Of a stretch of DNA of 64,000 bases, positions 50,090-60,207 are shown piece after piece; positions within the stretch are counted from its first letter, which is position 1; every line of letters starts with the position of its first letter. The DNA is from Euglena gracilis. Lineage: Eukaryota > Euglenida > Euglenophyceae > Euglenales. The stretch covers positions 72,228,914-72,292,913 of the forward strand of contig CP154956.1 of the NCBI GenBank assembly GCA_039621445.1. The letters run 5' to 3'. The notes beneath the pieces were generated by a model. It was given only the letters and a program-made list of their open reading frames with translations. It had not been told where the DNA came from and did no database searches. A program made the position numbers and the translations under genes.

Positions 50090-53000
50090 GCTCTCTGATT
50101 TTTGTGAATTGAAGTCGGATGAAGAGTTCCACTTCAAAATATATGGATACAATATAACTATGCTATAACTCTACTATGAATACATGAATACATGAATACA
50201 TAAAAAATACACTATACCACATGCGATATCCTATAACAACGATATATTTCATTTTTAAGACACCCTCAGCTCAGCTCTTTTCAGGCCATGAGGGGCCAGC
50301 AAACAAAGAGGCAGAAAAAGAAAGTATTGTCCGAGGCGGAGGATCTCGCACTTAAGCTCTGTTGTGTTCCTTTGTAAAAATGCTCGAAGGAGCAAGACTA
50401 CATGTCAAATGCAAGATTCTCCGCCTAGATTGCGTTTAGTATTTGGATAGTATTTGGAAACAATGAAAATTTGAGTTTCCTGAGATTGAGAATGGCTGTA
50501 TCATTTCGTGTAATATTGAACTTCTGTATTCAGATGTCATTGTCGATAGTTACTAATTAGATGGTGTAGCTCTTCCTATTGATACACTGTGTATCCGCCC
50601 TTTTCTTTCACTGACCGAGCATAAAAGCATCATTTTTTGTGATACTTCCCCCTCCCAGGCGTTTGCCCCCCCCCCCCGGGGGCTTGGCCCCCCTCCTCCT
50701 TACATGCAAACTTGGCCCCCCTAAGGGTTGCCCCCTGGCCCCACCTTAAATCATGGTCCGGGCCAAGCGCCGGGGGGGGGGGTACCTCCAAAATGGGTTT
50801 CCTTCCTATAATTTCCTGTTCTCAAACATCTTCAAAAATCAATTTCTGTAATTTTCTGTCTGAACTTTCGACAATCGGAAGCTTTAAAAGAATTTTCTCC
50901 CACTATCACCCCCTATCTAGAGAAGAAAAACTTTAAAAAAAAAGGTTGAACTCAAGAGCCCAATTGCAAAGCATGCAGGTGCATGACCTGATAGGCAATG
51001 CCTCTCTTTCTTGTATCCTGCAAAAAGAATTGAGCCCAGTCAGCCAGACAAACTTGACTCTTGGAAACACAAAAAAAAACCTTTTGGAAGCTTTGCAGTA
51101 AATTACTTCAAACTTCGAAATAATAAGAAAAAACCAAGAAAATAATTTCAGACCAAATTCGATTTAAGGTAACATAAGATATTGGAGAAATTCAAATTAA
51201 GAGACATGTCAGACTGTGCAACACCCACTTTCCAGTTTTCTGGACTTTCTTTGACCGAGTTGGGGCCAAATCCAGCTGGGGAATTTTGATCAGGAGCCAG
51301 CCTTTTCCAGTCCGCCTAAATTTTTTCCAGCCTCCAAGCTAGACCTACAGGTTGGTGTATGCTGAAATTTGGGGGCAACTGGAAAAAAAATCAAAAATTA
51401 TTTGATATTTGACCCAGAATTGGGCCCAGTCTGGATTTTTGAATTCCAGCCCATTTGCACCAACTAAAACCAAAAAAACCGTTACCATCCAGCTTGCCCG
51501 AAACGTCTGGACAAAAATAAACTGAATAAAAATAAAAATAAAATAACAAATGCAACAGCGGCAGGACAAAAATAAAATTAAACAGATCAATTATAAATAA
51601 ATTAGAAAGAAATTTAATTAATGGGGGGGGGGGTCCAGGGCTGGCTCAAAAAAAGGCTGAAGGTTGGCTGGAACCCTGGGGAGTGGGTTTCCTCCTTTCT
51701 TAATTGGAACGAAGAAACACATTTTTCTCATGGTAGATGCAGTTGATGAAATGTTGAAGAGATCAAATCCAAATCCAAAATTTCTTATTTTTGAAGGAAA
51801 ACGGGAAATGAAAATACAGGGTCCCGGCAATGAATAAACCGTAAGCTACAGCATATTGTACCCCACCATGGCTCAAATTTTTTGCAAACACCAAAATTGA
51901 ATGACCCTGGACCACTGGCTCCTGAATGATGTCAGAAATTTAGGTAACCCAAACTTCAACAAACACATTTTGGACCAGCAAAAACGTAGTTTTGAGATTA
52001 ATAGAAATATGCAGTGCAGGGTGAGTTGAAAGTTGCAGAGGGATTTCTTGCACAAACAACGACTTGTTCAAAATTTTATGAGGCCACCACCATCGCTTGC
52101 ACAGCAGGGCGGTCCTTGAGCAAAAAAAAATCCTGTCCGAATACACTTCAAACGAAATAAATAAGGATTTTGGCTGGGGAAATTTTTTGAAAATTACTTT
52201 GAAAAATGAACCCAAAATTATTTTTTGATGGAAAACCACATTTTCCCCCAAAAAAACTCCAAAAGGGTTGAAGGGTTTTAGGGTTGAAAATTGTTAGTTG
52301 TCAGGAGGGGGATCAAAAAAATGCAGGTCAAAAATGGGACCAAATTTTGGAGCATCCGAATTTTACTGAGAGTATTTCTCTTTGGAATTTTTTTGGATTT
52401 TCAATGGCATTTTTTGCTTCAAAGACCTCTCAAAATCAAATTTTTGAGAAATGTTGAAATTTTGGAAGGTGTGAAAAAAATGGGGTTTGGGGGTTTTTGG
52501 GGAGACCCCCTATACGGGTCCCAAAATAGGTCAAAGTTCTGTTGCAACCTTGCACAACATTTTTGGCAAGGTTGCAATTTTTTGGAGTTAAATTTGAAAC
52601 CTGTAAAATTGTTCTCAAAATTTCAAAGTCAAGGTCATAATTTTTAAGTCGAACTTCCTTTCAGTCAGAATTTTTGGGCAATTTACACAATGTGCAAGGG
52701 AGGGGGTTGGTCAATGACTAAGTGATTGTTTGGGCTGGTTGCCAACTTCCAGGGGAAGAGGGGAGAGGTATGTGATGTATATGTATAAAAGGGCATTTAT
52801 ATGTATATGTATATTTTCGGGGAGGTCAGGGCTGAACGGGAAGGCCTGGTGGGGGGTCGACCCCCCCCAACCGGGAGGTGGGGGGTCGACCCTGTTTTTG
52901 AAAAATGAACCTAAATTGCGTGTTTTTCTGATGCAAAACCGCAAAGCAGAGAACATCAAGAGGCCATCGACAAGGCATCAAGAGGCAATCAACAGCAAGA

Positions 53001-54168
53001 GGCGCATGCAAAAAGCTGGTGTTGGGAAACACCGGAGATGGCCATTGGCAGACAGGGTCCTTGGTCCAATCCCGTGAAGGGGGGGGGGCGGTCCTTAAGG
53101 GGCGGTCCTTAACGGAAAAAAAACTTCCCGTCCCTTATGGACCGCCCTGTTGTACAGGGGTGACCAATTTTCTGGCAATTTGCAATTCAGCATAGAACTT
53201 GACACAAGTAAGGGGCACCATGGCTGACATTGTTGGTTATGGTGAACAGAGAGTGACGCCTTGCTCGTGCATTTTTTTGACCAAAAATGTCTTCGTTTCA
53301 GCTCTTTTGGGTGATTTTGGTTTAATTTTGGGCTTATTGTTGGAAATTTTTCTAAGTCCTTTTTCCCTTAGGAATGTACAAACTCAGCGCATTTTTTTGC
53401 GCATTTTTTGCACATTTTTTCCGAGGGCCGTCCAGCGCATTTCACCCCCTTTATAATGATAATATGTGCATGTGTGTATATGTGCATATATTTAATATAT
53501 ATGTTATATATTTGGAGGAATTGTGGGATTGTGGGATTGTGGGAGACGCTGCCAGTTTTTCCAGTTTTAACCCAAAATTCGGATTCAGACCACACATCTG
53601 TTCAAGGGTTTGCCATGAGAGCCCTGAGAAAGAGGAAATGCATTTCCCCCCCCCTGTATAATGATAATATATGCATGTGTGTATACGTGCATATATATAT
53701 ATTATATATTTGGAGGAATTGTGGGATTGTGGGATTGTGGGAGACGCTGCCAGTTTTTCCAGTTTTAACCCAAAATTCGGATTCAGACCACACATCTGTT
53801 CAAGGGTTTGCCATGAGAGCCCTGCCCAAATTTCTCGCCAGCCCAAATTTCTAATTAAGCCTCAGAGGTCTTCAAAGAGATGTACGATGGTCACATGTAC
53901 ACCCTCAAATTAGCTTGCAGTGTGGTGTGTCTTCTTGAAGGAAGGGAAGAGGAAATGTGGTGGGTAAGTAGCCTGAGAACTTGAGAAACCTCCAACCTCA
54001 GGAGGAGCAACCTCAACCTCACTTTGACCTGCAAAAATCGGTGCCTTGAAAAAATACAGGTAGGCCTGGTGGGGGGGGGTCGGTCACACCCCACCCACCA
54101 GGCTTTTGTTTAAGGACCCCGGCGGGGTCCACTGGCTAGCCATCTGTGGTGGGTGGGGGGACCCCTAC
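50090..54168. other. AT-rich stretch with repeats, no confident exon
   Basis: Long AT-rich sequence, probably intron or intergenic. It includes G/C tracts at 50665-50785, a repeat fragment at 51297-51350, a GGCCTGGT/GGTCGACCCC repeat at 52835-52890 (shared with 16.3 kb), a short inverted repeat GGGCGGTCCTTA / TGGACCGCCC at 53088-53147, and a tandem duplication at 53451-53823. Confidence 0.45.
53451..53823 (+). repeat. Tandem direct duplication, unit about 202 bp
   Basis: Copy 1 (53451-53630) and copy 2 (53655-53823) both run from TATAATGATAATAT through ATGTGTGTATA, a TATATTTGGAGG segment and three GTGGGATT units to CATGAGAGCCCTG. They are nearly identical except in the TA-rich part, so the duplication is recent. 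Confidence 0.9.
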
Positions 54169-54593
54169 CTGGTGCTGTGGTGGTGAAAAGAGGTCGGCCA
54201 CCCCCTCACCGAGCCTTCTCGTGCAACCCTTCCATGCCATTCCTGGGTGGGCAGGTGGGTGCGCACCCAGCAGGGGGATCAATTGCTTCCATTCCTTTTC
54301 GCAATCTTTCACATTTTTAAAAAATTTTGCTTCGTATTTAGAGAAATTTAGTTGACTTGTAAAAAAATAACTGGAAAATCTCATTTTTGATTGGAGGTGA
54401 AAGGGTTGCTCACAAAAAGTGTTTCTCTCAAAATGCAACAGGCCCATTGGTGTGAGCAGCATGTGGCGTTGCATCAGGCCAAACCCACACCCATACAGCG
54501 GCAACGTCCGCAATTTGATCTCCCATTTGTTCCTAACAGCACTTTTTTTGGAAATGTTTGTTGATCCCCATTGCAATGGCGGGGGCTGGCTGA
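54169..54593 (-). CDS. Long second exon of a secretory/membrane protein gene, function unknown
   Basis: Open across 141 codons in AT-rich sequence. It is bounded by an AATAATAG acceptor that restores phase with the exon at 54793 and a CACCAG|GTAGGG donor. It reads GCGFGLMQRHMLLTPMGLLH, NFSKYEAKFFKNVKDCEKEW and AHPPAHPGMAWKGCTRRLG. The family is not recognised. With the signal-anchor exon it probably starts a lumenal protein, perhaps the 5' part of gene G. Confidence 0.5.
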
Positions 54594-54792
54594 CTATTAT
54601 TTGTGGATTTGCAAGTGGATCGTCCAGGATGGGAGGATGCCAGCAGCCCGATCCATCAGAAACCAATCAAACCAATTTTGAAATTACAGATTGACTCAAA
54701 GTAGCTCTATACTATCGTTTGCCCATGATTGAATCATTTCCAAAACCTTTTGCCTTGACATTTTTTGTTTCAAAAAAAATGGACGCACACAC

Positions 54793-54886
54793 CAATTTTG
54801 ATTGAGTGCGACGTGCTACGATGCTTCTCAAAGCACATGGTATGATGCACAAAAGCAAACAAGCACATCAAAAATAGGGTCAACAT
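54793..54886 (-). CDS. First exon encoding a signal peptide/anchor
   Basis: The ATG at 54886 opens MLTLFLMCLFAFVHHTMCF, a short hydrophobic N-terminus, then EKHRSTSHSIKI. The donor is ATTG|GTGTGTG, leaving one base that the next exon's first two bases complete. An in-frame TAA lies upstream, supporting this start. Confidence 0.5.
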
Positions 54887-55502
54887 GAAGCGTGCTGTGG
54901 AAAAGGGGCGACTTCGGAGGGCGACGCAAGTGAAAAAGCTACCCACAGCCTGGGACCGCGTCAACAGTTAATGAGTGACTCTGGTGGCCTCTTCCTCCTG
55001 ATATGGCCCCCAGAAAATAATCAGAATGCCCTGCCAAAAAAAAACACTGAAAGAGGGGAATGACAAGGATGGCACTTCACAACATCTCCACACAAACTTA
55101 GGCGGCCTAACTCGCACTTAGCTTTGAAAGTGACTGTAAATTTGCGCCGACGCGCAAATCCCAAAAAAAGTTTGGTTTTCGACCACCGTGGCCTGAGACT
55201 CGAGACAGTCTGAAAATAGTGTCTCCCTGCACCCCAGGGCCTGGGGACGAAACCAACGACTGGGAACTCCACAGTCCACGGGCACAGCGCTCCCGGGGCC
55301 CAGTGTGCATGAACACAAAGCGGCGGGTGATGAAACGAGGGTACTCCATTCCTCATTTGCGCTTTGGCGCAAATTTTTGAAATTACAAAAAATAAAACCG
55401 TTTGCGCTTTGGCGCAAATTTTTGACTTTTTTGTGATTCAACACGTGGGTGACCATTGCCGCACTTGAACAATGATAACAACTTTTGAGTCAACATGTGT
55501 TT

Positions 55503-55905
55503 CCATTTGCGCCAAAGCGCAAGGGGTAGGCTCATGAAGAATGGAAATTTACGAGTTACCTTGCGCCAAAGCGCAAATAGAAATACAATTTTTAAAATTG
55601 CAAAAGCAACATGGCTTGCGCCGAAGCGCAAATGTAACTGTTTAAAACTTATCTCACAACGCAGGGAGAGAACGGCCCTGGTGGAGTAACAACACCAGAG
55701 GGGATAGAGCACAAAAATGTAGTACAGGGGGACGGAAGTCTACTCTCAGTCACGTTGACTTAAAACTGGACAACATTGCGCGTCGGCGCAAGAGCCGCGT
55801 TGCTTTGACAATTTTAAAGGTGTATTTCTACTTGCACTTTGGCGCAATATAACTCTTAAATTTCCATTCTTCATGAGCCTACCCATTGCGCTTTGGCGCA
55901 ACAGC
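55503..55905. repeat. Foldback inside Element I (arms about 125 bp)
   Basis: The left arm 55503-55633 and right arm about 55775-55905 are inverted copies containing TAGGCTCATGAAGAATGG and several GCGC hairpins. The spacer holds GGCCCTGGTGGAGTAAC. Copy 2 of Element I retains only a decayed left arm (58975-59100). Confidence 0.8.
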
Positions 55906-56375
55906 CATCAAGTTGTATTTTCCATTTTTATCACGGCGGGTGGAGAGAGCAGTCCTGGAAGCATCTCATCACCAGAGCGGACAGAGCTCAGATGGAGGGA
56001 AGCCTTGCCTGGGACAGGAAGCCAACCCCCTGGTCTGTGAAAACAACCACCAACTTCTTGATATCCAGACGTGTCTTGTCCTATGCGTTGTAAAACCCAA
56101 CTTCCAGTGCTGGAGGTTCCTCCCACTTGCCCTCGCAGTTTAAGCGTGCCTGAGGGGCCCATCTCTTTGGCCGACTTTTAAAAGTCGGAATATACCTGTG
56201 TGGAAAAGAACAGGTACCAGATAAACCCTGGGAACCACAGCCGAGGAACAGTTTTAGGCGTCGAAAAGGTGTTTTAAAGAAGCTCGTCACACCCCTTTCC
56301 TTCCTCGCCCAGGATTTGAAGCACAGAACTTTGGGATGAGCGAATGGAATTGAGAAATTGAAAGGGCCCATCAAC

Positions 56376-56752
56376 AGCGGCGGAGAAGGAAGACATGCTG
56401 ACACGCCTTTTTGCGGTATTTTTGCAACCCAACCAGACAGCCACATGCCACCAGGCAGATGGAGGCATTGTTCAGCAGAAAAGCCTTTCTGTCAACATCC
56501 CCAAAAAACCCCACTTTGTGCACCGAGTGCAAGGTCAACTGAGCACACAAGCCCACCCAGCTTCTTATTGTCAACAACCACCCCCAGCAAGCGGCGGAGA
56601 AGGGAAGACATGCTGACACGCCTTTTTGCGGTATTTTGCAACCCACCAGACAGCCACATGCCACCAGGCAGATGGAGGCATTGTTCAGCAGAAAAAGCCT
56701 TTCTGTCAACATCCCCAAAAAACCCCACTTTGTGCACCGAGTGCAAGGTCAC
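56376..56752 (+). repeat. Direct duplication of about 160 bp inside Element I
   Basis: GCGGCGGAGAAGG through GTGCACCGAGTGCAAGGTCA occurs at 56376-56533 and again at 56591-56750, nearly identical, with an unrelated 57-bp link (CACACAAGCCCACCC...). The content is not recognised as a gene. Confidence 0.85.
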
Positions 56753-56939
56753 TGAGGCACCACAGCCTACCGCCCACCATTGGTCTTATTGTAACAACCA
56801 CTTCCTCCCCAGCACCTGAATAGTTCAAAAGCACCAACCCAGCTTCTGGCACAGCAGCGCACAAACCCCCCTCACCATTCTCCCCTATCCCCCACCTTCT
56901 CACACAGCACGAACACATTCAAATACATCTGCCATTTAA

Positions 56940-57415
56940 AAGGACATTTGCGCTTAAGCGCAAATTTTTAGCTTGCGCTTAAGCGCAAGTTAAAAAATTT
57001 GCGCTTAAGCGCAAGCTAAAACAGAAGCCCATGAGCTTATGGGAGTCCCTCTGATGTGTTACGGTGTGTCGGGGGCCCCTCTCTGAACGGCCAGAGTGCG
57101 GGCTTGGTGAGGAAATACCTTGCGCCGAAGCGCAAACCATCATACAAAAAACTGAGAAGTGCAAACACGCGGCTGACGTGTAATGTGGATGAACAAGCAG
57201 TGCATTATGTAGGCATGTCTTTTGCGCTTCGGCGCAAGGTATTTCCTCACCAAGCCCGCACTCTGGCCGTTCAGAGAGGGGCCCGACACACCGTAACACA
57301 TCAGAGGGACTCCCATAAGCTCATGGGCTTCTGTTTTAGCTTGCGCTTAAGCGCAAATTTTTTAACTTGCGCTTAAGCGCAAGCTAAAAATTTGCGCTTA
57401 AGCGCAAATGTCCTT
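56940..57415. repeat. Large hairpin: 195-bp inverted arms with 84-bp loop
   Basis: Arms 56940-57136 and 57221-57415 are near-perfect inverted copies. Each has three full palindromes of the TTGCGCTTAAGCGCAA type at its outer end and one TTGCGCCGAAGCGCAA at its inner end. Between these it carries CCCATGAGCTTATGGGAGTC and GTGTCGGGC(C)CCCTCTCTG. The spacer is 57137-57220. Confidence 0.92.
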
Positions 57416-58354
57416 AACCATTGCCTTCTGTGCCCGGCAGTGTGGGGCCTGGCGTTGCTCACCAGACGTTGGGAGAGGTCCCTGGGCTTGCCCTCAGTCC
57501 CCCCCAACCCCCCCCCACCAGGGTGGTTCCCGCTGTACCGCTCCTCACGCTTCAAGCACCCAGGGATCACAACTCTGTGACACGCCGTTTTTTCCAACTT
57601 TTCACAACGTGCATGTAGAGTCCACCCTCTGGATGCCTCAGCAACCAAACTTTTCACGGACATATCACAGAGCCAAAAAAAGCAACAAAAAGGGCCAATT
57701 GTCACCTGGACTGTGTGGCACCATCCGGGGAACACTGTCAAGGCTTCAAAAACGAGGGACTCACAACGGGGGTTTCGGCCCATTTTTGGGAAAATTCACG
57801 TGTCTCGGCGGTCAAACCCAGGGTTTTGACCCTTTTTCAAAATGGTGGACAGGCTGAAAAACACCAAAATTGGGCCTGTTCCCCAGGTTCCAACATCGGA
57901 AAATGATGCACACGCCACCGTGGAGGGTCTCCGCGGAACCAGAGGGTCAAAAGGGTGGGTTCTACCGCCGGGTCTCAAAAAAATCGAAAATTTGCGCCAA
58001 AGCGCAAGCTAAAAATGAAAACCTTAAGTGCGAGTTAGGCCGCCTAAGACAAAATGTGCCCAACAACTTTTTACATCATCTCCATCATCTTCTTCATAAT
58101 AATACTGATAATTATCATCAAAAATTTGGGCATTTGCTGCTTTTTGCCACATCGTCAGTTTCTTTGAAAATGAATATCTCCCAATTCTGCAGCGTTGTTT
58201 CAAAATTGGACAATGAAGAACCTTCGTAGCAAAAAATTCATTCCTTTGTAGCAAACCTTTGTGGCAAAAAAATAATTCCTTCCTGACACAAGGAAAGCCT
58301 TTAATACCTACCCAGATAAACCAGGGGCAGGGAGATATTCCGGTCGGCCGAAAA

Positions 58355-58434
58355 TTTTATTCCGGGGTTTTTATTCCGGTTTATTCCGGGTTATTCCGGT
58401 TTATTCCGGAATTTATTCCGGTTTATTCCGGTCG
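58355..58434 (+). repeat. TTATTCCGG minisatellite, left subterminal
   Basis: Eight ATTCCGG units spaced by 2-5 T/G-rich bases. The same heptamer is part of the Element II TIR. Confidence 0.92.
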
Positions 58435-58658
58435 ATTTCTGTCTGAATGTACTCAGGATTTTTTTGAAGTACAATTGGGCCGGTGCTCACCTGAGCTTCA
58501 GGAATAGGGATGTATTCCTTGGTTGCCCCACCCAGCCAAGTGGTCACTTCGCACTTCGTGATGCGGTCTGCACACCACATCAGACCCCGACCTTTTCGGG
58601 AAAAACAAGCTGATGAAAATTGGTGCTCGGGGTTTTCTCTTGATGCGGGTCCCAGTGT

Positions 58659-59515
58659 CTAAGGCGGCCTAACTCGCACTTAGCTTTGAAAGTGTAAAAT
58701 TGCACCAACACGCTTTTCGAACACCAGTCCGAATTAGTGTCCCCCCTACTCCCAGGGCCGAACAGGGCTCCCTGGGCCCAGTGTGCATGACCCCAAAGCG
58801 CCGGGTAATGAACGAGGGAACTCCATTGCGCAGTTGTGCCATGGCGCAACAATTTTTTTCATTACAAAAAATAAAACACATCGCGCTTTGGCGCAGTTTT
58901 TTTTGTTTTTTTAACCTAAATGGGGGGATCATTGCGCACTTGCGCAATAACAACAACATATGCGTCAACATGTGCTTTCATTGCACATCCGCGAATTGGG
59001 CACGCTCATATAGAATGAAAATTCACGAGTCATATTGCAACACGGCACAATAGGTATACAATTTTCAAAATTCTGAATTAGCATGGCCGTTGTGCCGAAG
59101 TGGACACCTCAGCAGGCAAACTTTGACAGACAGATCGCAGAGCGTAAAAAAAAAAGCAACAAAACGGCCAAAAGTCACCTGGCCTGTGTAGCACCATCTG
59201 GGGAACACAGTCGAGGCTTCAAAAATGAGGGAGACACAACGGGGTGTTGGCCCTTTTAGGGAAAATTCACGTTTCCCGGCATTCAAACCCGGAGTTTTGA
59301 ACCTTCTTTAAAATGGAGCACAGGCTTAAAAACACCAAAAGGGCCTGTTTCCTGGGTCCCAACAACCGCAAACGATGCGCGTGCCACCATGGAGGGTCCC
59401 CACGGAACCAGAGGGCCAAAAGGGTGGGTTTCACTGCCGGGTTTCAAAAAGAATACAACGTTGCGCTTAAGCGCAATGTAAAAAAAACAAAACCTTAAGT
59501 GCGAGGCCGCCCAAG
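58659..59515. mobile_element. Element I copy 2: 857-bp internal-deletion derivative
   Basis: The left TIR starts CTAAGGCGGCCTAACTCG and the right TIR ends GCGAGGCCGCCCAAG. The 5-bp duplication is AGTGT (58654-58658 and 59516-59520). It matches the left part of copy 1 (to about 55633) and the right part (from about 57600), lacking the middle of roughly 2 kb. Its palindromes are partly decayed. It is inserted inside Element II. Confidence 0.85.
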
Positions 59516-59861
59516 AGTGTTATTACACCCTGATTGAAAGATGATTCACTTTGTCCAATGGGATCCCTGCCCCCAAAAATCAGCGTTGACATTGTCCTAG
59601 TTCATGTCCCTTTGGGAAAAAACTCAGGGACAAACATTCACTAAGTGCAGCCCCACAAATGGGGATAAAACTCAAAGAAAAAATGCATTCAACCAGGGGG
59701 GGAAACAGGCAAAGTGAAGGTGTGTTCCCGATATATCAAATGCCGATTGTGCTACGGTTGCGGTCTTTTGTTGCTCTTGTGATTCTGTAACATGAAAATA
59801 TATCAAACTTCACCTTCATTGCCTTTGTGCCTGGCAGAATTTTCAAGCCATTGGCTGGCAC

Positions 59862-59970
59862 TTTTATTCCGGTTATTCCGGTCTATTCCGGTTTATTCCG
59901 GTTTTCGCTATTCCGGTTTATTCCGGTTTATTCCGGTTTTCGCTATTCCGGTTTATTCCAGTTTATTCCG
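59862..59970 (+). repeat. TTATTCCGG minisatellite, right subterminal
   Basis: About ten ATTCCGG units, two groups of them separated by TTTTCGCT. They are in the same orientation as the left array although the TIRs are inverted. Confidence 0.92.
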
Positions 59971-60207
59971 GACCGGAATATCTCCCTGCCCCTGGATAAA
60001 CCGCTCAACACCAATTTGCCTTCAATACCCACCATCCATTCTCTCAATTGATGGACCAACTCCGCCGCAGAAATTTTTCATTCTTGACTTTCATTCAATA
60101 TTTAGCTGTTAATCAACAGAACAGTAAAGCAGGATGTTGCAGTCTGAGGCTGCAAAACGATTAGAACTGCTTCGGAAACGAAGAATTGCAACGACCAACT
60201 CAGAATT

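Larger units (their letters stand above)
55097..58048. mobile_element. Element I copy 1: 2952-bp TIR transposon-like element full of GCGC hairpins
   Basis: The perfect 24-bp terminal inverted repeats begin CTTAGGCGGCCTAACTCG. The flanks carry a 5-bp direct duplication, ACAAA (55092-55096 and 58049-58053). The interior carries about 17 copies of a TTTGCGC-N4-GCGCAAA palindrome, two foldback structures and one direct duplication. No transposase-like ORF is visible, so it is non-autonomous or degenerate. The left 450 bp and right 430 bp match copy 2. Confidence 0.88.
58322..59994. mobile_element. Element II: TIR element with subterminal ATTCCGG arrays, host of Element I copy 2
   Basis: The perfect 24-bp TIR starts CAGGGGCAGGGAGATATTCC (58322-58345), with its reverse complement at 59971-59994. 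The 7-bp direct duplication is GATAAAC (58315-58321 and 59995-60001). Subterminal arrays of TTATTCCGG units lie at 58355-58434 and 59862-59970. Removing the nested 857-bp copy and one AGTGT leaves an 811-bp element without coding capacity. The CAGGGGC ends and 7-8-bp duplication recall hAT elements, but this is only a resemblance. Confidence 0.85.

Noticed and set aside
55886-56160. Possible exon within Element I (PLVCENNHQLLDIQTCL)
   Set aside because: Lies inside the transposon-like element with no transposase resemblance and no consistent splice sites.
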